A DNA stretch of 26,283 nucleotides. Source: Acidobacteriota bacterium. GTDB taxonomy: Bacteria > Acidobacteriota > Terriglobia > Terriglobales > Acidobacteriaceae. Each line of letters begins with the position of its first letter. Within the stretch, counting starts at the first letter, position 1. The notes below the pieces were generated by a model, which saw only the letters and a list, made by a program, of their open reading frames with translations, made no database searches and was not told where the DNA came from. This document shows positions 7,315 through 15,622 of this stretch, piece after piece. The DNA lies in assembly GCA_021846065.1 (NCBI GenBank), contig JAJZCP010000002.1, positions 1-26,283 of the forward strand, read 5' to 3'. The position numbers and the translations under genes were made by a program.

Positions 7315-8022
7315 GTGGCAGGACTTTTATTTATTCTTTCCGCGCCTTCCGGTTCGGGAAAATCCACGCTGGTGAGCCAGCTGCGTTCCATGGTTCCGAA
7401 CCTGGATTTTTCTGTCTCATGGACCACGCGCGCGCCGCGCGGATCGGAACAGGAAGGGCGCGAATATCACTTCATCCATCGCGAAGAGTTTGAGCGGATG
7501 ATCGCGGCCAATGATTTTCTGGAACATGCCGACGTTTTTGGGAACTACTATGGCACAGCCAGGACCAGCCTGGTGCGGGCGGCGGCGCGGGGCAACGATC
7601 TGCTGCTCGACATCGACGTGCAGGGTGCGGCGCAGGTGCGGCGAAACATGCCGCAAGCGGTCTGCATCTTTATTCTTCCTCCCAATCCGGATGTGCTGGA
7701 ACGGCGGCTCCGCAACCGCAGCCGCGCGGAAGGCGGCGTCGATGAATCTGTGGTCCAGAAACGGCTTGCCACCGCTCGCCAGGAGATCGAAAAGTATCAC
7801 GAATATCGCTATGTTCTGGTCAACGATGTTTTGGAAAGGGCGGCGGAGGAATTGAGCGCGATCGTACTGGCCGAACGCAGCTACGCTGAAGCGAGGGAAG
7901 GCGGCGGCCAACCGGAGAACCCGGAATTGCACCGCGCCAGAACCCTGGCTCGGCAATGCCTGCTGGAAAACTCTGCCGAGCGGCTGCAACCAGTTCTGGC
8001 GTCTTTCGGTTTCTCCCTGTAA
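7315..8022 (+). CDS. gmk: Guanylate kinase
   Basis: Phosphorylates GMP to GDP with ATP. The P-loop APSGSGKST is at 10-18, followed by the GMP-binding region SVSWTTRAPRGSEQEGREYH, FLEHADVFGNYYGT and LLLDIDVQGAAQVRR, then the lid RNRSRAEGG. I place the start at GTG 7315, because AGGAG (7300-7304) lies ten bases ahead and the P-loop then sits at the usual distance from the N terminus. A TTG at 7273 would add 14 residues of no known homology. The 235-residue protein is about 30 longer than typical bacterial guanylate kinases. The extra sequence is a charged C-terminal tail (from about 190) that I do not recognise. It lies 44 bases after yicC, in the same operon. Confidence 0.95.
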   Translation: MAGLLFILSAPSGSGKSTLVSQLRSMVPNLDFSVSWTTRAPRGSEQEGREYHFIHREEFERMIAANDFLEHADVFGNYYGTARTSLVRAAARGNDLLLDIDVQGAAQVRRNMPQAVCIFILPPNPDVLERRLRNRSRAEGGVDESVVQKRLATARQEIEKYHEYRYVLVNDVLERAAEELSAIVLAERSYAEAREGGGQPENPELHRARTLARQCLLENSAERLQPVLASFGFSL

Positions 8023-8099
8023 GCTGGAGTTACTCTGCACCAGCCTTAGATTGCATCCGAAACAGCAGCCGGCTCAGCCGCATTGCAGGAGGTCGCATC

Positions 8100-8333
8100 A
8101 TGGAAGAACTTGCTGTTACAGAAAGTAAATACAGAGCGGTCCACCTAGCCGCCCGTCGCGCGCGACAGTTACAATCCGGATCGAGCCCGATGGTTCCCAA
8201 CCGCTCCACCAAGGCCGTCCGCATCGCGCAGGATGAATTGCAGGCGGGCCTGATCAGCTATATCGTCCCGGAAGGTCCCTCTCGGAAAGAGATGGGGTTG
8301 CCCGCGGGCTATACCCCGATTTTGCACACATAA
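8100..8333 (+). CDS. rpoZ: RNA polymerase omega subunit
   Basis: A 77-residue protein beginning MEELAVTESKYRAVHLAARR, with the family pattern of a short N-terminal segment, the Y/F-R-xx-xxAARRARQL helix, and the conserved KAVRIAQDELQAGLISY region. Omega binds the beta-prime subunit, aids polymerase assembly and takes part in (p)ppGpp binding in some bacteria. AGGAGG at 8087-8092 gives a strong, well-spaced start at ATG 8100. Position directly after gmk is the common arrangement (gmk-rpoZ) and supports the call despite the short, divergent sequence. The C terminus GLPAGYTPILHT is not a feature I recognise from other groups. Confidence 0.88.
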   Translation: MEELAVTESKYRAVHLAARRARQLQSGSSPMVPNRSTKAVRIAQDELQAGLISYIVPEGPSRKEMGLPAGYTPILHT

Positions 8334-8430
8334 ACGCCACCGGCGCGCCGGCGGAAGCCGGCCGCTGAAATTGGTATGCGCCGCTCGGCGAACAGGCAAC
8401 GAACCCGCAGCCGGAGGTAGAATCAGACCT

Positions 8431-9675
8431 ATGAAGGTCACGGTCGGCGTTACCGGAGGGATTGCCGCCTATAAAGCGGCGGAGTTGGTGCGGGCGCTGC
8501 AGCAGCAGGCGCTCGACGTGCATGTCGTGATGACTGCGGCGGCACAGCAGTTCATCACGCCCTTGACCTTTGCCGGCATCACTGGCCACCGTGTCATCAC
8601 CGGCCTGTGGGACAGCGACGGCCAGGTTCCCAATGCACATTCCGCCATCGAACACATTTCCGAAGCGCAATCGACCGAGGCCCTGATCATCGCGCCCGCA
8701 ACCGCCGACATTCTGGCGCGGCTGGCGCACGGCATGGCCGACGATTTTCTGACCACCATGGCGCTGGCCGCAGCCGCGCCACTGATTCTTGCTCCCGCCA
8801 TGAACGTGCAAATGTGGGAGCATCCGGCCACTCAGGCCAACCTTGAAATCCTTCGCCAGCGTGGCGCGACGATCGTTGCGCCCGAGAGCGGCCACCTAGC
8901 CTGCGGCATGCTTGGCGAAGGTCGCCTGGCCAAGATCGAGGACCTGGTACGCACTATTCTGGATGTTCTGCACCGTCGTCATGACATGGCAAGCGAAACT
9001 GTCCTGGTAACGGCAGGAGGAACGCGCGAAGCGATCGACCCGGTGCGGTACATCGGCAATCGATCCAGCGGCAAAATGGGCTACGCGCTTGCCGAGGCGG
9101 CATTGTTCCGCGGCGCTCGCGTGATTTTAATCAGCGCGCCGACACGCCTGGACCCTCCATCCGGCTGCAAGTTTATTTCCATTACCAGCGCAGCGGAAAT
9201 GCGGCAGGCCGTGCTGAAGCATCTTCCAGAAGCAACCCTGGTGATGAAGGCGGCGGCAGTCGCGGACTACCGGCCGCGTCTGCGCGCGGAGCAGAAGATC
9301 AAGCGTACTGGTCCAATTACCATCGAGTTGGAACCCACCGAAGACATTCTGGCTGAGATCAGCAACCTCCGCAAACCCGGTACATTGGTCATTGGATTTG
9401 CCGCGGAAACGGAACGTCCGCTGGAACACGCCCGCGATAAACTGGCCCGCAAAGGTGTCGACGCGATCGTGCTCAACGACGTGGCCCGCCCACACATTGG
9501 CTTCGATTCCGATCACAATGCTGTCACTTTTCTCACGTCCACGTCATCGCAGGAACTGCCGGAGATGCCAAAGCGGATGCTGGCCGATCGCATTCTGGAC
9601 GAAGCTCTGCGATTGCATCGGCCGAGTCAAGTCATGGCCGAAATGAACGCAGTTTCCATCCTTGCCAACCGCTAG
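8431..9675 (+). CDS. coaBC: Bifunctional phosphopantothenoylcysteine synthetase/decarboxylase
   Basis: Catalyses two consecutive steps of coenzyme A synthesis. The N-terminal flavodoxin-like CoaC domain (1-180) shows VTGGIAAYK, the active histidine H75 in IEHIS, PAMN at 122-125 and the catalytic cysteine C158 in HLACGMLGEGRL. The CoaB domain (about 190-414) shows TAGGTREAIDPVR, N210 in YIGNRSSGKMG and K289 in AEQKIKR. These positions coincide with the residue numbers known for E. coli Dfp, which supports ATG 8431 as the start; a frame extension to 8371 would break the alignment. A GGAGG lies about 14 bases before the start. It follows rpoZ by 97 bases, and that gap holds the GC-rich palindrome CCGGCGCGCCGG (8340-8351). 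Confidence 0.96.
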   Translation: MKVTVGVTGGIAAYKAAELVRALQQQALDVHVVMTAAAQQFITPLTFAGITGHRVITGLWDSDGQVPNAHSAIEHISEAQSTEALIIAPATADILARLAHGMADDFLTTMALAAAAPLILAPAMNVQMWEHPATQANLEILRQRGATIVAPESGHLACGMLGEGRLAKIEDLVRTILDVLHRRHDMASETVLVTAGGTREAIDPVRYIGNRSSGKMGYALAEAALFRGARVILISAPTRLDPPSGCKFISITSAAEMRQAVLKHLPEATLVMKAAAVADYRPRLRAEQKIKRTGPITIELEPTEDILAEISNLRKPGTLVIGFAAETERPLEHARDKLARKGVDAIVLNDVARPHIGFDSDHNAVTFLTSTSSQELPEMPKRMLADRILDEALRLHRPSQVMAEMNAVSILANR

Positions 9676-9700
9676 GGCTTCCAGCACCGATGTTCCATCC

Positions 9701-10543
9701 ATGAAAACGCCTCTCTCCGCGGAACAACGACAGCAACTCGCTACCGTGCTCGCCTATTGCCGGGAGATGGGCGGGGTTGATTTTTATCGCGGCGAGCTGG
9801 ACCTATCGACGCCCGATCCTGGTGGGACTCTCTCGCTGCCGGAAATGAATTCTGCGCCCAATCCTTTGCCCGTTGAGGCCCTGCCCATCATGCCGCCCAA
9901 ATCCAGTCTTCTCGTGTCGCCCGTAGCCATCGATTTTTCTTCGCCTGCCATCGTACCCGAGGCCCGGGCCGCGGCGCTCGTGGCCATTCGCCAGGAAATT
10001 GGAGACTGCACCCGCTGCCAGCTTGCCTTCGAAGGCCGTCACAAGATTGTCTTCGGCGACGGCGATCCGAATGCTGAATTGCTCTTCGTCGGCGAAGGCC
10101 CCGGAGCGGATGAGGATGCGCAGGGCGTCCCTTTTGTCGGCCGCGCCGGACAACTGCTGAATAACATGATTACGGCCATGGGCCTGGACCGCCAGCGCGT
10201 CTATATTGCGAACATCGTGAACTGTCGGCCGCCGAAGAACCGTGTGCCCGAGCCGGTCGAGGCAAATACGTGCACGCAATTTCTATTTCAGCAAATCGGC
10301 ATCGTGCGCCCCAGGCTCATCGTCGCGCTGGGAGCGACGGCAGCTACCTATCTGCTGGGCACCAAGGCCTCGCTTTCGATACTGCGCGGAAAGGTGCATG
10401 ATTGCATGGGGACGAAGTTGATCGTCACCTACCATCCGGCTTATCTGCTGCGCGATCCGCGGCAGAAAGCGGAGACATGGAAGGACCTGCAATTGGCCAT
10501 GAAGTTTCTCAACCTGGCGCCGCCCCAACGCGGTGAGAGCTGA
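9701..10543 (+). CDS. udg: Type-4 (iron-sulfur) uracil-DNA glycosylase
   Basis: Removes uracil from DNA. Family-4 hallmarks are present: motif [10 protein letters not shown] (131-139) followed by [12 protein letters not shown], the four iron-sulfur cysteines C103, C106, C175 and C191 (CxxC plus C-x15-C), [11 protein letters not shown], and motif B HPAYLLR (245-251). The first 95 or so residues are an N-terminal helix plus a Pro/Ser-rich linker, longer than in minimal family members; similar extensions occur in proteins annotated as phage SPO1 polymerase-related. The ATG at 9701 gives a compact N terminus, whereas a TTG at 9662 would overlap coaBC. Neither has a strong Shine-Dalgarno. The gene lies 25 bases after coaBC and is probably cotranscribed. 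Confidence 0.93.
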   Translation: MKTPLSAEQRQQLATVLAYCREMGGVDFYRGELDLSTPDPGGTLSLPEMNSAPNPLPVEALPIMPPKSSLLVSPVAIDFSSPAIVPEARAAALVAIRQEIGDCTRCQLAFEGRHKIVFGDGDPNAELLFVGEGPGADEDAQGVPFVGRAGQLLNNMITAMGLDRQRVYIANIVNCRPPKNRVPEPVEANTCTQFLFQQIGIVRPRLIVALGATAATYLLGTKASLSILRGKVHDCMGTKLIVTYHPAYLLRDPRQKAETWKDLQLAMKFLNLAPPQRGES

Positions 10544-10611
10544 ATTCTGAAGCCGCTGCATTCAACATCGGTGCTGCGGCTGCATCCTGAAAAGAGTTTC
10601 GAGGAGAAAAA

Positions 10612-11295
10612 ATGTCGCAACATACGCAATTGCAGGCCGCCGACGGCCACAAGTTCGATGCCTACATCGCACAACCTACAGGCGAGCCCAAGGCTGGAAT
10701 CGTCGTTTTGCAGGAAATCTTTGGCGTGAATGCGCACATCCGCTCGGTCGCCGACGGATTCGCACGGGCTGGATATCTGACGATTGCGCCGGCGTTGTTT
10801 GACCGCGCTCAGCGTGATGTAGAACTGGCGTATGACCCCGAAGGCGGCAAACAGGGCATGCAGATCATGCAGCGCATTCCGGTCAATCAAACGCTGGCCG
10901 ACATTGCCGCGGCCATCCAGTATCTGCGCGAGCACGGCGCGCGCAAAGTAGGTGTCGTCGGCTACTGCTGGGGCGGCATGTTGGCCTGGGTCAGCAACAC
11001 GCGTCTCCATCCCAATGCGACTGTTTCGTATTATCCCGGCGGAATTCAAAATTACATCCACGAAAAATCCACCTGCCCGGCCATCTTTCACTTCGGCCTC
11101 GAGGACAATCACATTCCGCAAAGCGTGGTGGAACAGGTGCGGCACGAGTATCCAGGATTTTCCGTCTTCACCTACCCGGAGGCCGGACACGCCTTCAACC
11201 GCGACATAGGCGCCAGCTACAACCCGGCCGCCGCCAAGCTGGCGCTGCAACGGACCCTGGCTCATTTCGACGAGTACCTGGTGTCCGCGCGCTAG
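10612..11295 (+). CDS. Dienelactone hydrolase family protein
   Basis: A 227-residue cytoplasmic alpha/beta hydrolase. The catalytic triad is readable as C119 (VVGYCWGG), D165 (GLEDNHIP) and H193 (EAGHAFN). E35 in LQEIFGVN matches the glutamate that tunes the cysteine in Pseudomonas dienelactone hydrolase. Family members hydrolyse dienelactone in chloroaromatic breakdown, but most chromosomal copies have unknown substrates, and no catabolic genes are nearby, so a specific role should not be assumed. The start ATG is supported by GAGGAG six bases ahead. The gene is 68 bases after the glycosylase; that gap contains a weak AGCCGC/GCGGCT hairpin without a T run. Confidence 0.92.
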   Translation: MSQHTQLQAADGHKFDAYIAQPTGEPKAGIVVLQEIFGVNAHIRSVADGFARAGYLTIAPALFDRAQRDVELAYDPEGGKQGMQIMQRIPVNQTLADIAAAIQYLREHGARKVGVVGYCWGGMLAWVSNTRLHPNATVSYYPGGIQNYIHEKSTCPAIFHFGLEDNHIPQSVVEQVRHEYPGFSVFTYPEAGHAFNRDIGASYNPAAAKLALQRTLAHFDEYLVSAR

Positions 11296-11370
11296 AACAT
11301 ATTTTGCGGGCGGAGTGAACAATTCGAGCGATGCCATGACGCGCCGTCTCCATCGTGATACAGATTCCTT

Positions 11371-13872
11371 ATGCCGCTTTTCTGTGACGTCGCGCTGCCC
11401 GTGCCGGTCGATCGCGCCTTCACGTACTCCATTGAAGGCGCCTCACCCGTTGTAGGCGGACGCGTCCTGGTTCCCTTCCGGCGCGAGCAGTTCCAGGGCG
11501 TTGTCGTTGCGCTGCACGATCATGCCCCGCTCGCCGACGATGCTTCCACAGCAAAGGTCCGTCCCGTCCTGCGCGTGCTCGATCATGAGCCAGTGCTCTC
11601 TGAACATCTCCTGCAGTTAGGTCGGTGGATCGCCGAATATTATCTCGCTCCGCTGGGCGAAGTATTGCGCACCATGCTTCCCCTTGGCGCGGAGATGCGA
11701 CGCGAGACAGCATATTCCATTACTTGCCGCGGCACTGCGGCCCTTGAAACGCCGCAGCAGCAATCGCTCAATGCAAATGCTGCTGAACAAGCCGAACACG
11801 CAGTGCTTGCATTTCTCGCCGAGCACGGTCAGTCCCGCGCCGCCATACTGCGAAGCAAGACTTCCGCCAGCGCCGCCACGCTGCATCAACTGGTCGCCAA
11901 GCGCATGATTGAACGCGAATCCACGGCCACAGCGCGTGAACTGCGCACGACAGTCCGTGTTGCCGTTCTGGTACCCGATGCGCGATTGCCCCGGCTAAAC
12001 GAAAATCAGCAACGTTTGCTGGCGGAACTGGCCAGCGCGGGCGGACGCCTGCCCGCGTCGGAAATCCGGCGACTTTCCTTGCCCGAATCCACTCTGGGCA
12101 CGCTGGTTCGGCGCCAATTGGTGCGCATCGAGGAAGTGCCTGCCGATGGTCTCGCGGAGGGCTTTCTCGACGGCTTCGCGCTTTCGCGCGATCTCGCTTC
12201 GTCGTCGGTTCCGGTGGAGGCGATGCTGAACGACGCGCAGCGGGAAACCATGTTGCAGATTGCCGCCAGCGTGCATGCCAGAAAATTTCAACCGTTTCTG
12301 CTGCATGGCGTCACCGGCTCCGGCAAAACCGCCGTGTATATCGCGGCCATGCGGAGGGCGCTGGATGCGGGATTGCCGAGCCTGCTGCTGGTGCCGGAAA
12401 TTGGACTCACTCCAGCCATGCTGGCGCAGTTGCGATTCAGCTTCGGCGATCAGGTGGCGCTGCTGCACTCCGCGCTGACCGGTTCCGAACGCACCGCGCA
12501 ATGGCACAGGATCCGTCGCGGCGAAGCGCATGTCGTCGTCGGTACCCGCTCAGCCGTGTTTGCTCCTATCGCCAACCTGGCGCTAATCGTCATCGACGAG
12601 GAACACGATACTTCCTACAAGCAGGCGGAACTGCCCCGCTATCATGCGCGCGATGTCGCCGTGATGCGCGCCAAGCTGGCGGGCGCGACCATCGTCCTCG
12701 GTTCGGCCACGCCATCGTTGGAATCGTGGGCCAACGCTCAGCGCGACAAATATTCTCTGCTCTCGTTGAAGCAGCGTGTGGGCAACCGGCCGTTACCGGA
12801 GGTTTCTCTAATCGACATGCGCCAGGAGTTTGCCGAGACCGGTCAGGAAGCTCTCCTCTCACGGGCGATGACTGCGGAAATCGAAGCGACGCTGGGGCGC
12901 GGGGAGCAGGCCATGCTGCTGTTGAATCGACGTGGTTATTCCTTCGTGGTGATGTGCCGGACCTGCGGGGAAAAGCTGGAATGCGAGAACTGCGCCATTG
13001 CGCTGACCCATCACAAGTCTGGCGCGGAGGACGATCTTCGCTCGCCCGTCCATCAACGCATGGAGTGCCATTACTGCGGCTTTCGCCGCACCGTTCCCAA
13101 ACTTTGCCCGAAGTGCGAGAGCGAGCATCTCTACTTTTTTGGCGTGGGATCGCAGCAGGGCGAGGAGCGCCTGCAGGAGATGTTTCCGCACGCGCGCATT
13201 GCCCGTATGGATCGCGACACCATGCGCCATCATCGCGACTACGAACGCATTCTTGCGCGGCTGCATAGCGGCGAAATCAATCTGTTGGTAGGCACGCAGA
13301 TGATCGCCAAGGGGCATGACATCCACGGCGTCACCTTAGTCGGCGTGCTGGGCGTGGACCACGCCCTCAGCCTGCCCGACTTCCGCTCCGCCGAGCGCGT
13401 CTTTCAACTGCTCACGCAAGTGGCCGGTCGCGCCGGGCGTGGCGAACTGCCGGGGCGGGTGCTGGTGCAGACACACCACATGGACCACTATGCTATTCGT
13501 TGTGCCGCTGAGCATAATTATCTGGGCTTCGTCGAACAGGAATTGCGCTATCGCCGACTGCTGCACTATCCGCCCGCCGCCATGCTCACCAACATCCTGA
13601 TTGAACATACCGACCCGGCCAAGGCCTCGCAGTGGGCCAGTCAACTCGGCCAGTGGTTTCAGCACCAGACATTTCCCGGCGTCCGCGTGCTGGGTCCGGC
13701 GGCCGCGCCCATCGCGCGCATCAAGCGCATCCATCGCTTCCATCTGATTTTGAAAGCATCGTCTCGCAAACAACTCGCCGCCGCCGTGCGGCAGATGCTC
13801 GCCTTCGCCGATGCGGCGGAAATTCCCCGCCGCCAAATCACCGTGGATGTCGATGCCGTGCAGTTGATGTAG
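11371..13872 (+). CDS. priA: Primosomal helicase PriA
   Basis: Restarts stalled replication forks by binding branched DNA and loading the primosome. The 833-residue protein has the N-terminal 3'-end-binding domain (VALPVPVDRAFTYSI, GGRVLVPFRREQFQGVVV), Walker A GVTGSGKTA (about 312-320), the DEEH box IVIDEEHDTSYKQ (about 408) and helicase motif GSATPSLESW. The zinc region (about 530-585) holds CxxC pairs: CRTCGEKLECENC, then CHYCG and CPKC. Motifs V and VI follow (GTQMIAKGHD, TQVAGRAGRGELPG). Between the first four cysteines and CHYCG there are about a dozen extra residues (HHKSGAEDDLRSPVHQR) compared with E. coli. It ends only 15 bases from the convergent rapZ stop. Confidence 0.96.
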   Translation: MPLFCDVALPVPVDRAFTYSIEGASPVVGGRVLVPFRREQFQGVVVALHDHAPLADDASTAKVRPVLRVLDHEPVLSEHLLQLGRWIAEYYLAPLGEVLRTMLPLGAEMRRETAYSITCRGTAALETPQQQSLNANAAEQAEHAVLAFLAEHGQSRAAILRSKTSASAATLHQLVAKRMIERESTATARELRTTVRVAVLVPDARLPRLNENQQRLLAELASAGGRLPASEIRRLSLPESTLGTLVRRQLVRIEEVPADGLAEGFLDGFALSRDLASSSVPVEAMLNDAQRETMLQIAASVHARKFQPFLLHGVTGSGKTAVYIAAMRRALDAGLPSLLLVPEIGLTPAMLAQLRFSFGDQVALLHSALTGSERTAQWHRIRRGEAHVVVGTRSAVFAPIANLALIVIDEEHDTSYKQAELPRYHARDVAVMRAKLAGATIVLGSATPSLESWANAQRDKYSLLSLKQRVGNRPLPEVSLIDMRQEFAETGQEALLSRAMTAEIEATLGRGEQAMLLLNRRGYSFVVMCRTCGEKLECENCAIALTHHKSGAEDDLRSPVHQRMECHYCGFRRTVPKLCPKCESEHLYFFGVGSQQGEERLQEMFPHARIARMDRDTMRHHRDYERILARLHSGEINLLVGTQMIAKGHDIHGVTLVGVLGVDHALSLPDFRSAERVFQLLTQVAGRAGRGELPGRVLVQTHHMDHYAIRCAAEHNYLGFVEQELRYRRLLHYPPAAMLTNILIEHTDPAKASQWASQLGQWFQHQTFPGVRVLGPAAAPIARIKRIHRFHLILKASSRKQLAAAVRQMLAFADAAEIPRRQITVDVDAVQLM

Positions 13873-13887
13873 GTGGGACGCTCTTCC

Positions 13888-14886
13888 CTACCTTGGCATA
13901 TCGCGGTGGAGGCATTTCACCTGGTAGCCATCGGCCTGCAACAGCGCCTGCATTTTTTCCGCGATCATCACCGAACGGTGCTGGCCGCCGGTGCAGCCAA
14001 AGGCCACACTCAAATAACTCTTGCCTTCCTGCACATAGTGCGGCAACAAAAATAAAAGCAGATCGTGGACCTTCTGAATGAATTCCTTCGTCTCGGGAAA
14101 CCGGTTGATGTAGCGCACAACTTTCTGGTCCTGGCCTGTCAGCGGACGAAACTCCGGAATGAAATGCGGATTGGGCAGAAAGCGCACGTCGAAGACCAGG
14201 TCAGCTTCCTGCGGCACGCCATTTTTGTAGCCAAAACTGATCGAAGAAATCAGCAGATTCTTCTCGCCACTCTCCGGCTGAAACAGACCATTGATGTGGG
14301 CGCGCAACTCGTGCACATTGAAATTTGTCGTATCGATGCACACGTCCGCAATGTTGCGCAGCGGCTCCAGCAACTTTCGCTCGGACTGGACGGAGCGCCG
14401 AATGGTATCGATGCGGCCCAGCGGATGAGGGCGCCTGGTTTCTGAAAACCGCCGCAGCAGCGCTTCGTCGGAGGCCTCCAGAAACAGCAGGCGGGTCGAA
14501 GTCGATTGACGGATCTTGCGCAAGATCGCCGGAAAGCGGTCGAGGTGGGAGCCTTCCCGGACGTCGATCACCAGAGCGGCGCGGTTCGTCTCAGGAGATT
14601 GGCGGATCAGGTCGGCAAATGCCGGAATCAAGTCGATTGGAAGGTTATCGACCGAATAATATCCCAGGTCTTCAAACGCCTTGAGAGCAGACAGTTTTCC
14701 CGAACCCGACATTCCTGTCAGGATGACAAGTTCGTTGTCGCCTAGGGGTCGTTTGGCTTCGGGGCTGCGAACACGCCTGGATGCGGCGGTCACGCCGAGT
14801 TCCGCGATCACCGCTTGCAGCTGTGCCTTCGTACCGGGCTTGGCGGGATTTTTCTTGGTTGGTTTCTTGCCAGCAATGCGCGTCAT
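13888..14886 (-). CDS. rapZ: RapZ/YvcJ-family nucleotide-binding protein
   Basis: In E. coli RapZ binds the small RNA GlmZ and brings in RNase E, controlling glucosamine-6-phosphate synthase; many bacterial homologues hydrolyse or bind nucleotides with unknown output. The family blocks are clear: P-loop region GMSGSGK (58-64), FEDLGYYSVDNLPIDLIP, a Walker-B-like LLFLEASDEALLRRFSETRRPHPL, SFGYKNGVPQEADLVFDVRF and C-terminal SVAFGCTGGQHRSV. Two oddities stand out. The residue after the P-loop lysine is leucine (GKLSA), where most homologues have serine or threonine. An N-terminal basic extension of about 50 residues also makes the protein 332 long against roughly 285. It closes the rpoN cluster, 109 bases after hpf. 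Confidence 0.94.
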   Translation of the reverse strand: MTRIAGKKPTKKNPAKPGTKAQLQAVIAELGVTAASRRVRSPEAKRPLGDNELVILTGMSGSGKLSALKAFEDLGYYSVDNLPIDLIPAFADLIRQSPETNRAALVIDVREGSHLDRFPAILRKIRQSTSTRLLFLEASDEALLRRFSETRRPHPLGRIDTIRRSVQSERKLLEPLRNIADVCIDTTNFNVHELRAHINGLFQPESGEKNLLISSISFGYKNGVPQEADLVFDVRFLPNPHFIPEFRPLTGQDQKVVRYINRFPETKEFIQKVHDLLLFLLPHYVQEGKSYLSVAFGCTGGQHRSVMIAEKMQALLQADGYQVKCLHRDMPR

Positions 14887-14995
14887 CGGTCTTCTTCAGC
14901 TCCGCGGCAGTTTTTTAGACAGATGCCTACGTGAACCAAGATTGTACGTTCAAACAGCGCCACGGAGCCGCAGAATCTTGATGCGATGCTCGCGA

Positions 14996-15577
14996 TTAAG
15001 AAACTTCCGTCAGCCGCACCAGGCCGTCGCCCGCGCAATGCAGCACTTTCACATCCCCCGCAAGGTCGCGAAAGATAAATACCTGCCGGTCGAGGGACTC
15101 TGCCTCCTTGACCGCTTCCTCAATGGTCATGGGGCGCAGGGCCATCGCTTCCGGGGCAGCCACAATATGTACTCCCGTCGATTTTCTCTTCTCGGGGACT
15201 GCTGGCTTTCCGTTCCCGCGGACCGCGGATGGCGCTTTCTGCTCCGAAGGAACGGCGGGTAACACAGCGCTGATGGGCTTGGCCTGGCGCTTCTTCTCTA
15301 CCCTCGTTTTCCTGCGCCGAATCGCCTGCTTTTCCGCTTTCTCAAGTGCCGTTCGCAAGGCAATGGTCAGGTCTGGCGCCTCGGCCAGCCCCACCACGGT
15401 GTGTTGCCGCGCAGACACGGTAATTTCCGCAGTCGAAAGATGCCGCTGAGAACTGAAAATGATGCGCGCGCTGGCGCCCCTGCCCACGATCTTCTCGATG
15501 CGTGCCAAACCTTCGTCCGCCATGGCTCGCAGATTCTTCGTGATGGCTACGTTTCTGCCGGTGAGTTCGCACTCCAT
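14996..15577 (-). CDS. hpf: Long-form ribosome hibernation promoting factor
   Basis: A 193-residue protein with the N-terminal ribosome-binding fold (MECELTGRNVAITKNLRAMA, ISFSS-like strands, then EAPDLTIALRTALEKAEKQA). A basic linker (about 93-140) leads to the C-terminal dimerisation domain (about 143-193: ALRPMTIEEAVKEAESLDRQ, FIFRDLAGDVKVLHCAGDG). The C-terminal domain marks the long form, which joins two 70S ribosomes into 100S dimers in stationary phase, unlike short HPF of enterobacteria. ATG 15577 has a strong AGGGAGGA ahead. It follows rpoN by 45 bases, the classical rpoN-hpf linkage, so it should be coexpressed with sigma-54. Confidence 0.94.
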   Translation of the reverse strand: MECELTGRNVAITKNLRAMADEGLARIEKIVGRGASARIIFSSQRHLSTAEITVSARQHTVVGLAEAPDLTIALRTALEKAEKQAIRRRKTRVEKKRQAKPISAVLPAVPSEQKAPSAVRGNGKPAVPEKRKSTGVHIVAAPEAMALRPMTIEEAVKEAESLDRQVFIFRDLAGDVKVLHCAGDGLVRLTEVS

Positions 15578-15622
15578 TCGCTTCCTCCCTGACGTAAATT
15601 TTCCGGATGATTCCCTACTCCA

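Noticed and set aside
8340..8351. CCGGCGCGCCGG palindrome between rpoZ and coaBC as a terminator
   Set aside because: The stem is short and self-complementary without a loop, has no T run, and the flanking genes look like one operon.
10550..10585. AGCCGC/GCGGCT hairpin after the uracil-DNA glycosylase as a terminator
   Set aside because: The stem is only six base pairs with a long loop and no T tract.
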